A stretch of 64,000 bases of DNA from NCBI GenBank assembly GCA_014529385.2, contig CM043966.1:103489087-103553086 (forward strand), given 5' to 3'. The notes under the pieces are model-generated. The model was not told where the DNA came from. It searched no databases and saw nothing but the letters and a program-made list of their open reading frames with translations. Position 1 is the first letter of the stretch; each line of letters opens with the position of its first letter. Made by a program: the position numbers and the translations under genes. Shown here piece after piece: positions 45,534 through 57,008 of the stretch. Source of the stretch: Adiantum capillus-veneris (Eukaryota > Streptophyta > Polypodiopsida > Polypodiales > Pteridaceae).

Positions 45534-46657
45534 GACATCCTACACGTAGGATGTCTACAGGGTGATCTGGTGAAAATTTTGAAATTATGAGTTGACGAGT
45601 GTGTTCAGAAGGTAGGTTTTGCCCTATTTTCACCTAGAAAGTGGAAATTTGACCATATCCTGACAGGATAAGGCCAGATAGACTGAAATTGCCAGACATC
45701 CTACCCAAATTGTGCCAAGGCATTATTCCAAGACCAAAACCATAGGATGGCTGCAGGAGCATGATCTCCATGATATATTGAGTGACTGAGAGAGTTTTCA
45801 TCTCACTTGGGGAAGAAACGGGGGTCCTAAGTAGACTTTAGCACTTTTGACTAAAAAAGACTAGAACAGCTAAAATAGGGGTCTTTTGAAATCAAAACCA
45901 AAATCTGAGCATACCACTGGGTTGCTCACATCAAGGGGAAGCTTTGGGTCAAGTCTGGGGTCAAACAGGCCAAAAAGACATCCTACGCGTAGGATGTCAT
46001 ATGTGTGCTTTTGCACTCCAAACTTAATTTTGAGCATACCACAGTGATCAACACCTTAAGGAGAGTCTGTGGTTCAACTTTGGGGAAATTCTGAGCAGTT
46101 AGACATCCTACGCGTAGGATGTCTAAGGCATGATTTAGAGGCCAAATTCAAACTGTGGACATAGCAGGGTGTTGTATAGCCTTAGGCAAGCCTCCTAGTC
46201 AAATTTAGTCTAGTTTGGAGCTGATTTGACTTGGAAATTCATCAGAACAGACATCAGGCTTTTGGAACAGATTCTTGATCATTTGACCAACCTACAGGTG
46301 TCATAATCAAAAAGAAAAAATAGCTGTGAGTTTAGCACATCAAGGGGAAGCTACAGTGCAAGTTTGGACAAAATCTGAGCAGTTAGACATCCTACGCGTA
46401 GGATGTCTTCAATTTGATTTAGGACTCCAAACCAACCTATGAGCACACCACTATGATCAGCACATCAAGGAGAAGCTGGGGTGAAAATTTCAAGTCATTC
46501 TGAGAAAAAAGACATCCTACGCGTAGGATGTCTCAAGGCCATTTTAAGGTCCAAATAAAAACTCTGAGCATACCATTGTGTTGCTGGACTTAAGGGGAGT
46601 CTCTAGACCAAATTTAGTTAAATTCTGAGCATATAAACATCCTACGCGTAGGATGTC
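45534..46657 (+). repeat. leader array of 22-bp palindromes, copy 1
   Basis: Six copies of GACATCCTACG joined to its reverse complement lie at 45534, 45977, 46102, 46386, 46511 and 46636. Those at 45534 and 46636 have one mismatch. Intervals are 443, 125, 284, 125 and 125 bp. The DNA between them is itself a degenerate repeat (GAGCATACCAC, CACATCAAGG-GAAGCT, TTCTGAGCA). A half site lies at 45694. All lie between the LTR and the gag-like frame. Confidence 0.95.
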
Positions 46658-47547
46658 TCTAGGCCATTTTTAGGGTCCAACTAAAATTTTCACCATACAG
46701 AAGTGTTCACAGTGTCACAGAGATCCCAAATCTTCTTTTAAAATTGAATTTGGACTCATTTTGACCATTCTAAACTGCAATTCACTGTTTTGGCCATAAC
46801 TTTCACAAACGGTATCGGATCGGAAAAGTTTTTATATCAAAACGTAGCTTGAGAGTGACACTACAGATCGTAGAGCAAAAGATGAACTACATATATGCCA
46901 TTGGCAACCTTTTAGTACAACTTTGAAAAAAACGTCGTTTAAGGCCTCAAAATGCATCCGGAAGTCAGGAGTGTCTAAAACCGACAGTTCGAAAGAATTG
47001 TGAGAAAACGGTCACGGTTTTGAAGACTATTAAGTTAGAAGATTGAAATTATCTTTTGGGAAAACCATTGGTCACCCACTGGAAGGTGTTCAAGGAACAA
47101 GTGTGGCCGTCAAAGATACATCAAGGATTTCTGCATTCATTGTGAAAAAGTTTGCCAGCTAAATAGAATTTTGTAGATTGTGTGCTAAAGTGAACATAGG
47201 TTAGCTCGACTCAAGAATCGCCACAAAGGGAGCAGTCGTTGCAGTATAGTGGTAAGTTGCATAACTTATCACAATGCTTCCACTAGATGGAGGCCTACTA
47301 AAAAGCTCTAGGAAAAGCAAGCAGCCAGACAAGACAGTATCAGTCTTGGCAAGCAAGAGAGCTAAGAAGTTCAAGCAGTGCAAGAAAAGCCCAGTTCATA
47401 AAACTCAGAGATTAAGGCATCCAAAAAATCTAAAGGATCTCAAGCGAAAAAGACCGACACAAGGGTGCTAATAATTTTTATTAGCATTGAGGCAAGCAAT
47501 TAGAGCTATCACTGAACAGGTACAACAAGGGAGTCAAGACGAAAGCA
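46658..47547 (+). other. rest of leader, copy 1
   Basis: Non-coding leader, conserved with 56126-57008. It includes CCATAACTTTCACAAACGG followed by a TCGGATCGG block and a short frame at 47274-47471 that is conserved in copy 2 (56735-56932). That frame is rich in K, R and S, but too short to judge. Confidence 0.5.
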
Positions 47548-50500
47548 ATGGCATCTCAAAGGAATCAGACCAGTCAGGAAGAAGCTTCAAGTATATCCAC
47601 AGATATTACAAGAGAGAAAATTCGGATCTATCTGATTGGATACTACAAAGGACTGCCATGCTATGAGGATGTCAATCGGAATTTGTACATCAAGACAAAG
47701 AAAGATACAGAGGAAACTCGGACATCTCAATATGTGGAAGTTGAAACAGCAAAGAATGTACTACACCCACATCCAAATTTCATGGAAGACTGTCTGGGAT
47801 CAATTAGCATGAGGCACGGAAAATACATTGACAATGAGATAGAAATGTTGTACAAGGATCAACTTATAGAACTCTACGCATATCCTCCAAGTATTTTTCT
47901 GTACCAAGCACAAGATGGAAAACAGAAATTTGGTACCCTCTATGGAGATGAAGACGGTCGATACTACAGGGCGGTCACAAGTCATGAAGTTGCTGTACTA
48001 GAAAACAATCAGTACTTTATAGCATAAGCGTTTGGCTCAAGAGGAGAAGAATGCATGTCTAAAGGTGGTAATGTATACCATCTCGTCATGGGTTTACCTC
48101 TAACTACGCACCTAGAAGAATTGACACCTACGGCTGTCACTACACAAACGACTGACACACCACATGACACGGGACAAGGCACAACACAAGACACAACATG
48201 GAAAGACACAACACAAGTCTCGCGCACTGCACCAGCACAAGAGGTACCAGCTATGAAGATAGCCCAACTTCAAAAAGAACTAGCTTGGTCTCAAGAGCTA
48301 CTTAAAAAAGCACAAGAAGTCATATTATCAGGAATTGAACAAATGCTAACATCAGATATGGAACACTCTCGGATCGGGGGAGTTCAAACTCAACAAATAG
48401 ACCCTATATCTTCAAGAGTGGGATTAAGGATTCCAGCTTTACAAGAAGCAGTGTCCTTTTCAGGAGTCCAAGTGGAATTTCAAGAAGCATTGGAAGATGC
48501 CGAGCCGCAGGAGAGACCAATGGAAATTCACAATGCCCAATGTAGAAGGTCAAGTCAAGATGTCATTGTGGTCGACAAATACGATAGGCACTATGAAATA
48601 GCCGATGTGAAAAATATGGATGGGTTTAGCGATTGTGGGCAACCTGTAAGTCACATACTTGGACCCTGTCCAAAAGCACCATCAAGGGAAAGGGAAAACA
48701 AAGATTCGGTTCAATCTTCACCCTTGGTGCAGAACTCGCCAAAATCAACTCGGAAACATAGCCCTAAGGCTATGCAGAAGCCCCACATCAAAGACAATAT
48801 ACTGATGGAAGAGTTAGCATCACAACTGCTAGAAAGCATGGAGAGTGATTTGATCTTGTATGCAAGCAATAATGGAAGTTATTTTCAGCTTCTCAAGGAC
48901 AAGACGATGAAGGATAAAGAGACAAAGCCAGTGGATACACCTAAATCAGTCGTAATCTACAGGTTCATGCATGCAAAGAAGAGGTCATATCTGTATCTAG
49001 ATGCCACTGGAAACCATTATCAGCAATATTATGGAAAGCTGCCTTGTCCAAAGGGTGCACATGTGGAGATAACAACATATTGCAACCAATGTGCCATTGG
49101 TCATTTAGTGAAGGACTGCCCAGTAAAGCTCTACATGGAAAAGAAGAAGCAAGAAGCTAAAAGCAAAGTTCAGACAGTGACAACAAGGGAACGGAAGAAA
49201 GAATCCCCAACAAGATCTCCGGAAAAGAAGCAGATCTTGTCGCAGAGCACAAAAGATAGGCTCAAGACACAGTTGCTTGAAGTCAAGGGTGTCAACGACA
49301 TTATCATAGAGAATCAGGCTTTCAAAAAAGATCAATTGAATCAGCTAATTCAAGATCGTTCAAGGAACCTCAGTGAGGACAAGTCAGAGCATCCACAAGG
49401 TGATGAAGATGAAGCTCGTAGTTCAAGGTTCGAGAGAAAAAGAAGCCAAGATTTTGACGATAGTGAGCCAACGCAAGAAGAGGTGGCAGAGGTAACAAAA
49501 AATCTTAGTGCCACATCACAAGTGGCAGACATGCAAATAGAGTCAATGGATGAAGCTGAAAGTCTACCAAATAAATTTTATATTGTGGACTCTTCATTGG
49601 TGATTGAACAAATCAGAGAGTATGAGAAGCTAAAAGAAGATGTAACTGAAGACATACAATGCACAGAAGAACAGAAAATGACCGAGTCCAAGATTGACTA
49701 CCAAGGACAAGCAATATAGGATATGAATGAATATTTTTGAGAAGAGACTCTACAAAAACCCATGGAACAATGGAAACCAAAGGCCACGGTGACCATTGCA
49801 TCAGAAGAAGAGAGTAAACCTCAACATCCTGCTACACAAGCTTCAAAACATTTCCAAGAAGAAAAGTCACCATTGAATGACCTTCAAGTGCTAGAAGAAG
49901 TAAATAGTGACAGAGACCTTCTAAAATCAAGAATCAAGGCGTCACAGTCAGAAACTAGCAATGAACACCAACAAGCAGCTACAGCAGAAGATAGTAAGAA
50001 CTTGGGACATGCTACAACTAGTCAAATGACAAAGAAGTTCAACATACAAGAGGATGACAAAGCTTCCAAGGCACAAAAGTCCAAGACAAGTACCAAAAGC
50101 AAAGAGGACATCAGTTACTTGGCAGCCAACAAGAAGATTAAATTCTCGTTGGATGTGTATGAGAAACTGAAATTCAACTTTACAACAGAGATAGATTGCA
50201 CTGCCACGACTAATGTCATGTCTTATGGGCTATGGTTACTTCTAGGTAAGCCAGAACTGTATGAAATTCAGGTACAGGTTCCTATATCACATGGAATAGC
50301 CGTCACAAGTTTAGGGATTGCAGAAGCTTCCCTTAAACTACGGTCAAAGGTAATCAAAGACAAATTACTAGTGGTGGATTTCCCCAAAATGAATACACAT
50401 TTGATTTTGTCCAAGCACTGGGCAAAAACATTGGCAGAAGAACCTGAATTTTCAACAATGGTCATCATGACTAGCTCTCAAGAAATCCAGCCTACTACTG

Positions 50501-50598
50501 CTCCAAGATTATCGGCTTCCGACAAAGGCAAAGCCAAAATGAGCCCACAAATGTCCTACCAACAGAAGAAACCCATTAAATCAGAGTCTTCAATCTAG
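47548..50598 (+). pseudogene. gag-protease-like frame, copy 1
   Basis: One frame runs 3 kb with stops at 48025 (TAA), 49717 (TAG) and 49738 (TGA). At the first site copy 2 has GAA, so that stop is recent in copy 1. Around 49081 the protein has a Cys-His box (CNQCAIGHLVKDC) with spacing C-x2-C-x3-H-x4-C, one residue shorter than the usual CCHC knuckle. Near 50105-50430 it has a retropepsin-like shape: IDCTATTNVMSYGLW where D-[ST]-G would be expected, then ITSLGIAE-type and MNTHLILSKHW segments. The catalytic triad glycine is missing, so protease activity is unlikely. Known plant elements of this build (TR-GAG-like or LARD-like) use proteins supplied in trans. Confidence 0.65.
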
Positions 50599-51603
50599 CC
50601 CCAAAAAGTTCAAGACAGAGCTTCGACATCAACTGACCACATGATTCCACATGAAAGACGGAATCCAAAGAAAATCTTTCAACCAAAATAACCTACACTG
50701 CGCGATCATCGTCGACAAAAATCTTCAAAGGTCTACATCAAAGCTGAAGAAATCAAGGTCAAGGACCCAATATGGCTAAATGAGCCTAGCCGATTGACGA
50801 AAGGTAAACACATGGGATGGATAGCCTCCCACTACAGCTTAGCAGAGCAAGGCTATTATGAGGGTCAAAAGAAACTTTGGTTACCAAAACCATAGACCTC
50901 GGCTTATGTGGTGGATAAAGGTTTCAAAAAGTGTCCCAAAAATAAAAAAATCTCATATATATATTGCCAAAGGAGACCAACCAACAAGGCTTGCCAAAGG
51001 GATGCAGGAAATTTCTAATCCAACTAGCCTTCATACCAACATAGGACTTCATTGATAAATAATCCCAAAAATGGCACTCTTGTACATCTCAATACGACAT
51101 CAAAAACATCATGGGAAGTGCCATCTATAATTCTTCAAGCACAAGGTTACTATCAAGGAAATCGGAGAATCTGGCTACCAAAGATGCCAGGTAAACATTC
51201 TTCAAGCAAACGACTTCAGCTTGAAAATAATCGCAATTTCACGGAAGGCAAAATCAAGGACAATGTCACAGTCAAGGCAAAGGATATCTGCAAAGACACG
51301 CTAATCACACAATGCAAATAAAAATGGGTGCCAAAAGAACCACACATACCGAAGAAGATTGAAGTCATCTCTAGCTCTCAAGAAATTTCAAGACATGATA
51401 GACAAAGTGTTACAGGGAATGGAGCGAGCCAATCTTCTCAACCAAGGGACCAACAACAACAAAAAGAAATTTTGACAACCAAGGTCACCCGGGTATGGCA
51501 AAAGAAACCAATATTGCCAATATGGTCCTTTACAAATCCTCTCTTCGAGGATGGGAGTTTTGAATTTCAAAGCCTATTCTTGGTCGAAAGCTCCCGAGAG
51601 TAA
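50599..51603 (+). pseudogene. 3' frame with IWxPK repeats, copy 1
   Basis: The frame continues after the stop at 50596 and is broken again at several points. It encodes KHMGWIASHYSLAEQGYY, then repeated segments of the form YYxGxxxxWLPK (about 50850-50890 and 51145-51190) and WVPKEP (51327). It ends WSFTNPLFEDGSF before TAA at 51601. I know no family with this signature. The same blocks occur in the diverged copy 2, so they were under protein-level constraint. Confidence 0.5.
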
Positions 51604-52804
51604 GTCAAGTCGCCATAAAATCATGGCATAAGACTCAAGAATCGGGCAGCTGAGCCACTAAATGAGCAAGCGTCAGACCCAAGCTTCATGTCTTAATATT
51701 TTTTGTGGTCTATGAGTCTAGATATTTAGATTAAAGCTCAAGCTGGAGAGTTGAGCATACATAAAGTCATGTCACTCATGCTGGAAGAGGTGAGCATAAG
51801 AGTCAAAGTCTACTATTTTAAATGGTGAAGTGGCAGAGTAGTCCAGAAAACACTCACACACACGAACACAGTGAGGAGAGTGGAAAAAACCTCGTCGACA
51901 AAAACCCTTCTTGTGAGTAACGACAGCTCTTGAAGTCAAATATATTTTTGCTTCTCTAGCTACTTTCACTCCTGGAAGCACCCATTCAAACTCCTCTCAC
52001 AGCGCATATTGTTTCCCATGCATCTATCTAAGCAAGCATATATAATGTCCCATCATTGGACATTTGCATTTGACACGATTTGTGTTCCACCCATGCACTT
52101 ACACAACAAAATGACGATGACGAAGCGGTAACAGGTTTCAAAAGCATTTGCTCAACAAGAACTACTATGACTTCAAGCTACTAACAATTATCCAGTGTAT
52201 ATCCAGTAATAGTAGCCATACGGCCATGAGTACTTTAACTCAACAAAACTCGGTTACATCAAACATAAGTACATATATCCTCACATTTAATGGTGACTAA
52301 AGGCATTTTTTCCCACTGGGTTTTTCCCTTTCGTCCTATCCAGGTATCCAAGACCTTCATTTTGTAATATACGCCACATTTTATTTTTACTATTTTATTT
52401 TTCTTATAAAAACACAGAAAAGAAGACCAACGACATCCCCAAACAACTACATGCTCATCAACTATAGGATCCAAGAGGAGCGGCCTAGAAAAAATTCAAA
52501 AAGGCTTCAAGTTTACAGGTACACATGCAGGATGACACCCAAAGAACAAACAATACAGAGCTGCCAAGATAAATACTTGCTGCAACAACAAACCTCACTC
52601 AACCTATTCACGCTACAACAACCAATCGGAGGGGGAGAGCTATGGCTTCAACTACACTACATGTACAAGAAAAAGGTACCTCTACAACATACAAAGCATC
52701 TGGTAGAAGCAACTCAAACAACAAAAGCTTCAACCAACACCAAAACATGAAGCACTCGTCAAGGCCACTGCAGACATAGGGTCCTCTCGGGGACGACAAG
52801 ACTT
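51604..52804 (+). other. 3' untranslated region, copy 1
   Basis: Non-coding. It shares the TTTTTCCCACTGGGTTTTT block (52306) and GTCAAGTCGCCA with copy 2 and contains an extra GGAGGGGGAGAG tract at 52628. No gene seen. Confidence 0.5.
52628..52640 (+). other. second polypurine-like tract
   Basis: GGAGGGGGAGAGC is identical in its first 12 bases to the polypurine tract next to LTR 2, 178 bp upstream of it. Confidence 0.6.
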
Positions 52805-52805
52805 C

Positions 52806-52817
52806 GGAGGGGGAGAG
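52806..52817 (+). other. polypurine tract
   Basis: GGAGGGGGAGAG abuts the TGTTAAAATG start of LTR 2, the canonical place. Confidence 0.85.
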
Positions 52818-53883
52818 TGTTAAAATGTCAACATTTCAACAACGCTTCCACAAAGATTCCTCAAAGATTCTCTAAACATACTCTAAAGATTCCAACTAAA
52901 GATGCTGATGAAGTGATGAAGACGAAGATGGATGCTGTAATGTGAAGATACAAGCTCATGGACATCATCGAATATCCCGTTATTATTATTTTGAGCCATT
53001 ACGGCCACTTTTGTAATGTTTACGGGAACTTCATATTTTAAGTCGGCAATTGTATTTTGGCCACAGATGCTTGTTGGATGAGCAAAGCCATCTCACGGTG
53101 TTGTAATTGAGCTCTATAGAAGCCTAGGGACAAATCAGGTTATTTTGGTCGGACATTAGGTTTTCTAAGGCTTAGTATATAAGACAAAACCTAAAGCATT
53201 GTAAAAGGACTTCTAATAAATCTAATCTGCCGTGTCGTTGGGAGACTGTGAGAGAGTGAGAGAGTGTGCCTGTGCGCTACATGAGCTACGGTGGTCGGAA
53301 TCGCGAATGGAGAGCAGCAGTGTGTTGCCCACGAGGAGAGCTACGCGTTGATGCTTACATCACGCGCGTTCGTCTGTGTTTTGGCAGATTCACCCGCGAG
53401 CTACTTTTGGAGTTTTGGTGAGTAAATGTTGTTCGTTTTTGCATTTCAGCATATCCACGCGATCAGAGCGAGTAGAGCTACACATTAGGCACTTTAGTTT
53501 TTGGAAACGTCGACCTGCAAAAACCGGCCAGACATCCTACGCGTTTTCTGCACGGAGGGTATTGAGTAGGTTTTTTTGGTCACGGACCTTAGGGAGAGTG
53601 GCCTATTGGTGTTGATAGGATATCCATCAAGTTTCGTAACGTTTCGAGAACGTCTAATGGGCTTTTGGCTTGCAGTAGCATCACAGGAGACTCTCACATT
53701 CACAGAACGGATGGCATGTAGAGTTGATATCTCTGTAGGAATTAGTCATTAGTTGGTCGAGTAGAGGTTGACACCCTTTGCTTGCTTCCACGCGCCTGCG
53801 GGTCGAGCTTCGTCCTCAGTTGACATTATATGTTAGGTGAGTTCTCGCTATGCTGACGTCCGTCGCGGCGTACCCGTCCAACA
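52818..53883 (+). mobile_element. LTR 2
   Basis: TG...CA termini, 1066 bp. About 33 substitutions and one 11-bp indel relative to LTR 1 by hand count. It serves as the 3' LTR of copy 1 and the 5' LTR of copy 2. It contains a palindrome half site at about 53531. Confidence 0.9.
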
Positions 53884-53884
53884 T

Positions 53885-53905
53885 TGGCGCCGCTGCCGAG
53901 GACGA
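53885..53905 (+). other. primer binding site, copy 2 (Asp-tRNA type)
   Basis: TGGCGCCGCTGCCGAGGACG begins two bases after LTR 2 and is near the known Asp-tRNA primer site of plant gypsy elements. Confidence 0.65.
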
Positions 53906-54074
53906 CAGCCCTAAGTAGGTGACCGAGACTAGTCCTTGAGGATAGAGATCCCTCTGGCTTGCCAGAGTATATTCATTCTTTTAGATAGGATCGGAGAATG
54001 GTGGACTCTTTTGGTCTTAGAGGGAGTCTAGGGAGCCTGTGTTTGGCCTAGATCCTTCGTCTTGGGTAGTATTA

Positions 54075-54175
54075 GGTAGTAGTAGGTTGTGGTGTGGAGA
54101 GTAGGAGTTGAGTGGTAGATGTGGTGGTAGGTTGACTAGAGAGTCTGTGTGAGGCTAGGAAGCAACCAAGACATC
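54075..54175 (+). repeat. leader segment present in inverted form at 58312-58412
   Basis: A 101-bp stretch starting GGTAGTAGTAGG. Its reverse complement occurs inside gag of the same copy with three differences. Confidence 0.95.
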
Positions 54176-54425
54176 AAAATCACCATCTCACATTGATGAG
54201 TAGGAGTAGGGTAAGTAGGATATCTTGATTGCTCATCTAGAGTACTTTATGTATGTCTTATTTGCTGTTAGGCTCATCAGAGAAGTGGAAAACGCTAAGT
54301 AGGAAAGACTATAAGTTGTGTTTAGAAGCTGATTTGAAGTCCAAAAGTTTCTGTGATTATTGCTGAGAGCTCTAGAGAGCATAGGGAATACTACTGCTAG
54401 AAAAAAATTGCATTTTAAGACAGTA

Positions 54426-56125
54426 GACATCCTACGCGTAGGATGTCTTCAGGGCACTTTTGGCAGGGAATTTGGGAAAACTGAGGTTACCAGTGTGTTC
54501 AGAAGGGGGGGTTTACCCTAGGTATACATTGAAACTAAAGTTTTGACCAACTCTTGACACCCAAAAGACCAAAGACGGAGTGTCAAAAACGCGAAAACAA
54601 GAAACTTAAGATTCTGAGCACAATTTTGCATAAAAACTAGTAGGAATGCTTGAAAAGTAGTGCTCAAGACATGGGGATGCCTATGGATGAATTCTACCAC
54701 AAATTTCACCAATAGACATCCTACGCGTAGGATGTCTAGAGAGTGATTCTGGAAGCAAAAATCAAGTTTTGGCATCATACCCATATTCTGCATGTTGTGT
54801 TGGACACACACACCAAAGCTCATGTCATTTGGACATACAGACTGAGAGTTAAGGGGATGCTACTCTTTCAGAGAAATATTTTTCCAAAAGTGGTGATTCA
54901 GAGCAATTTTGACATGCAAAATTTGATGTGATCACATATTCTTGTTATATGCATCAAGAAGCACCTTGGATAGAAACAGAAGTCCATTTTGAGAAAAAAA
55001 GACATCCTACGCGTAGGATGTCTACAGGGTGATCTGGTGGAAATTTTGAAATTATGAGTTGACCAGTGTGTTCAGAAGGTAGGTTATACCCTATTTACAC
55101 CTGGAAAGTGGAAATTTGACCATATCCTGACAGGATAAGTCCAGATAGACTGAAATTGCCAAACATCCTACCCAAATTGTGCCAAGGCATTATTCCAAGA
55201 CCAAAACCATAGGATGGCTGTAGGAGCATGATCTCCATGATATATTGAGTGACTGACAGAGTTTTCATCTCATTTGGGGAAGAAACGGGGGTCCTAAGTA
55301 GACTTTAGCACTTTTGACTGAAAAAGACTAGAACAGCTAAAATAGGGGTCTTTTGAAATCCAAACGCAAATCTGAGCATACCACTAGGTTGCTGACATCA
55401 AGGGAAAGCTTTGGGTCAAGTCTGGGGTCAAACAGGCCAAAAAGACATCCCACGCGTAGGATGTCATATGTGTGATTTTGCACTCCAAACATAATTTTGA
55501 GCATACCACAGTGATCAACACCTTAAGGAGAGTCTGTGGTTCAACTTTTGGGGAAATTCTGAGTAGTTAGACATCCTACGCGTAGGATGTCTAAGGCATG
55601 ATTTAGAGGCCAAATTCAAATTGTGGACATAGCAGGGTGTTGTATAGCCTTAGGCAAGCCTCCTAGTCAAATTTGGTCCAATTTGGAGCTGATTTGACTT
55701 GGAAATTCATCAGAACAGATATCAGGCTTTTGGAACAGATTCTTGATCATTTGACCAACCTATAGGTGTCATAATCAAAAAGAAAAAATAGCTGTGAGTT
55801 TAGCACATCAAGGGGAAGCTACAGTGCAAGTTTGGACAAAATCTGAGCAGTTAGACATCCTACGCGTAGGATGTCTTCAATTTGATTTAGGACTCCAAAC
55901 CAACCTATGAGCACACCACTATGATCAGCACATCAAGGAGAAGCTGGGGTGAAAATTTCAAGTCATTCTGAGAAAAAAGACATCCTATGCGTAGGATGTC
56001 TCAAGGCCATTTTCAAGTCCAAATAAAAACTCTGAGCATACCATTGTGTTGCTGGACTTAAGGGGAGTCTCTGGACCAAATTTAGTTAAATTCTGAGCAT
56101 ATAAACATCCTACGCGTAGGATGTC
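54426..56125 (+). repeat. leader array of 22-bp palindromes, copy 2
   Basis: Eight copies start at 54426, 54715, 55001, 55444, 55570, 55854, 55979 and 56104. Single mismatches occur at 55444, 55979 and 56104; the others are perfect. Intervals are 289, 286, 443, 126, 284, 125 and 125 bp. The first two units lie in about 700 bp that copy 1 lacks (junction near 45345). Confidence 0.95.
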
Positions 56126-57008
56126 TCTAGGCCATTTTTAGGGTCCAACTGAAATTTTCACCATACAGAAGTGTTCACAGTGTCACAGAGATCCCAAATC
56201 TTCTTTTAAAATTGAATTTGGACTCATTTTGACCATTCTAAACTACAATTCACTGTTTTGGCCATAACTTTCACAAATGGTATCGGATCGGAAAAGTTTT
56301 TATATCAAAACGTAGCATGAGAGTGACACTACAGATCGTAGAGCAGAAGTTGAACTACATATATGCCGATGGTAACCATTTAGTTCAACTTTGAAAAAAA
56401 CGTCGTTTAAGGCCTCAAAATGCATCCGGAAGTCAGGAGTGTTTAAAACCGACAGTTCGAAAGAATTGTGAGAAAACGGTCACGGTTTTGAAGACTGTTA
56501 AGTTAGAAGATTGAAATTATCTTTTGGGAAAACCATTGGTGACCCGCTGGAAGGTGTTCAAGGAACAAGTGTGGCCGTCAAAGGTACATCAAGGATTTCT
56601 GCATTCAAATGTTTGCCAGCTAAATAGAGCTTTGTAGATTGTGTGCTAAAGTGAACACAGGTTAGCTCGACTCAAGAATCGCTACAAAGGGAGCAGTCGT
56701 TGCAGTATAGTGGTAAGTTGCATAACTTATCACAGTGCTTCCACTAGATGGAGGCCTGCTAAAAAGCTCTAGGAAAAGCAAGCAGCCAGACAAGACAGTA
56801 TCAGTCTTGGCAAGCAAGAGAGCTAAGAAGTTCAAGCAGTGCAAGCAAAGCCCAGTTCATAAAACTCAGAGATTAAGGCATCCACAAAATCTAAAGGACC
56901 TCAAGCGAAAAAGACCGACACAAGGGTGCTAATAATTTTTATTAGCATTGAGGCAAGCAATTGGATCTATCACTGAACAGGTACAACAAGGGAGTCAAGA
57001 AGAAATCA
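56126..57008 (+). other. rest of leader, copy 2
   Basis: Closely matches copy 1, including the CCATAACTTTCACAAA block. No gene recognised. Confidence 0.5.

Noticed and set aside
45534-56125. Palindromes as plain restriction-like or random MluI sites
   Set aside because: The identity extends over 22 bases and recurs at fixed intervals, far beyond a hexamer.
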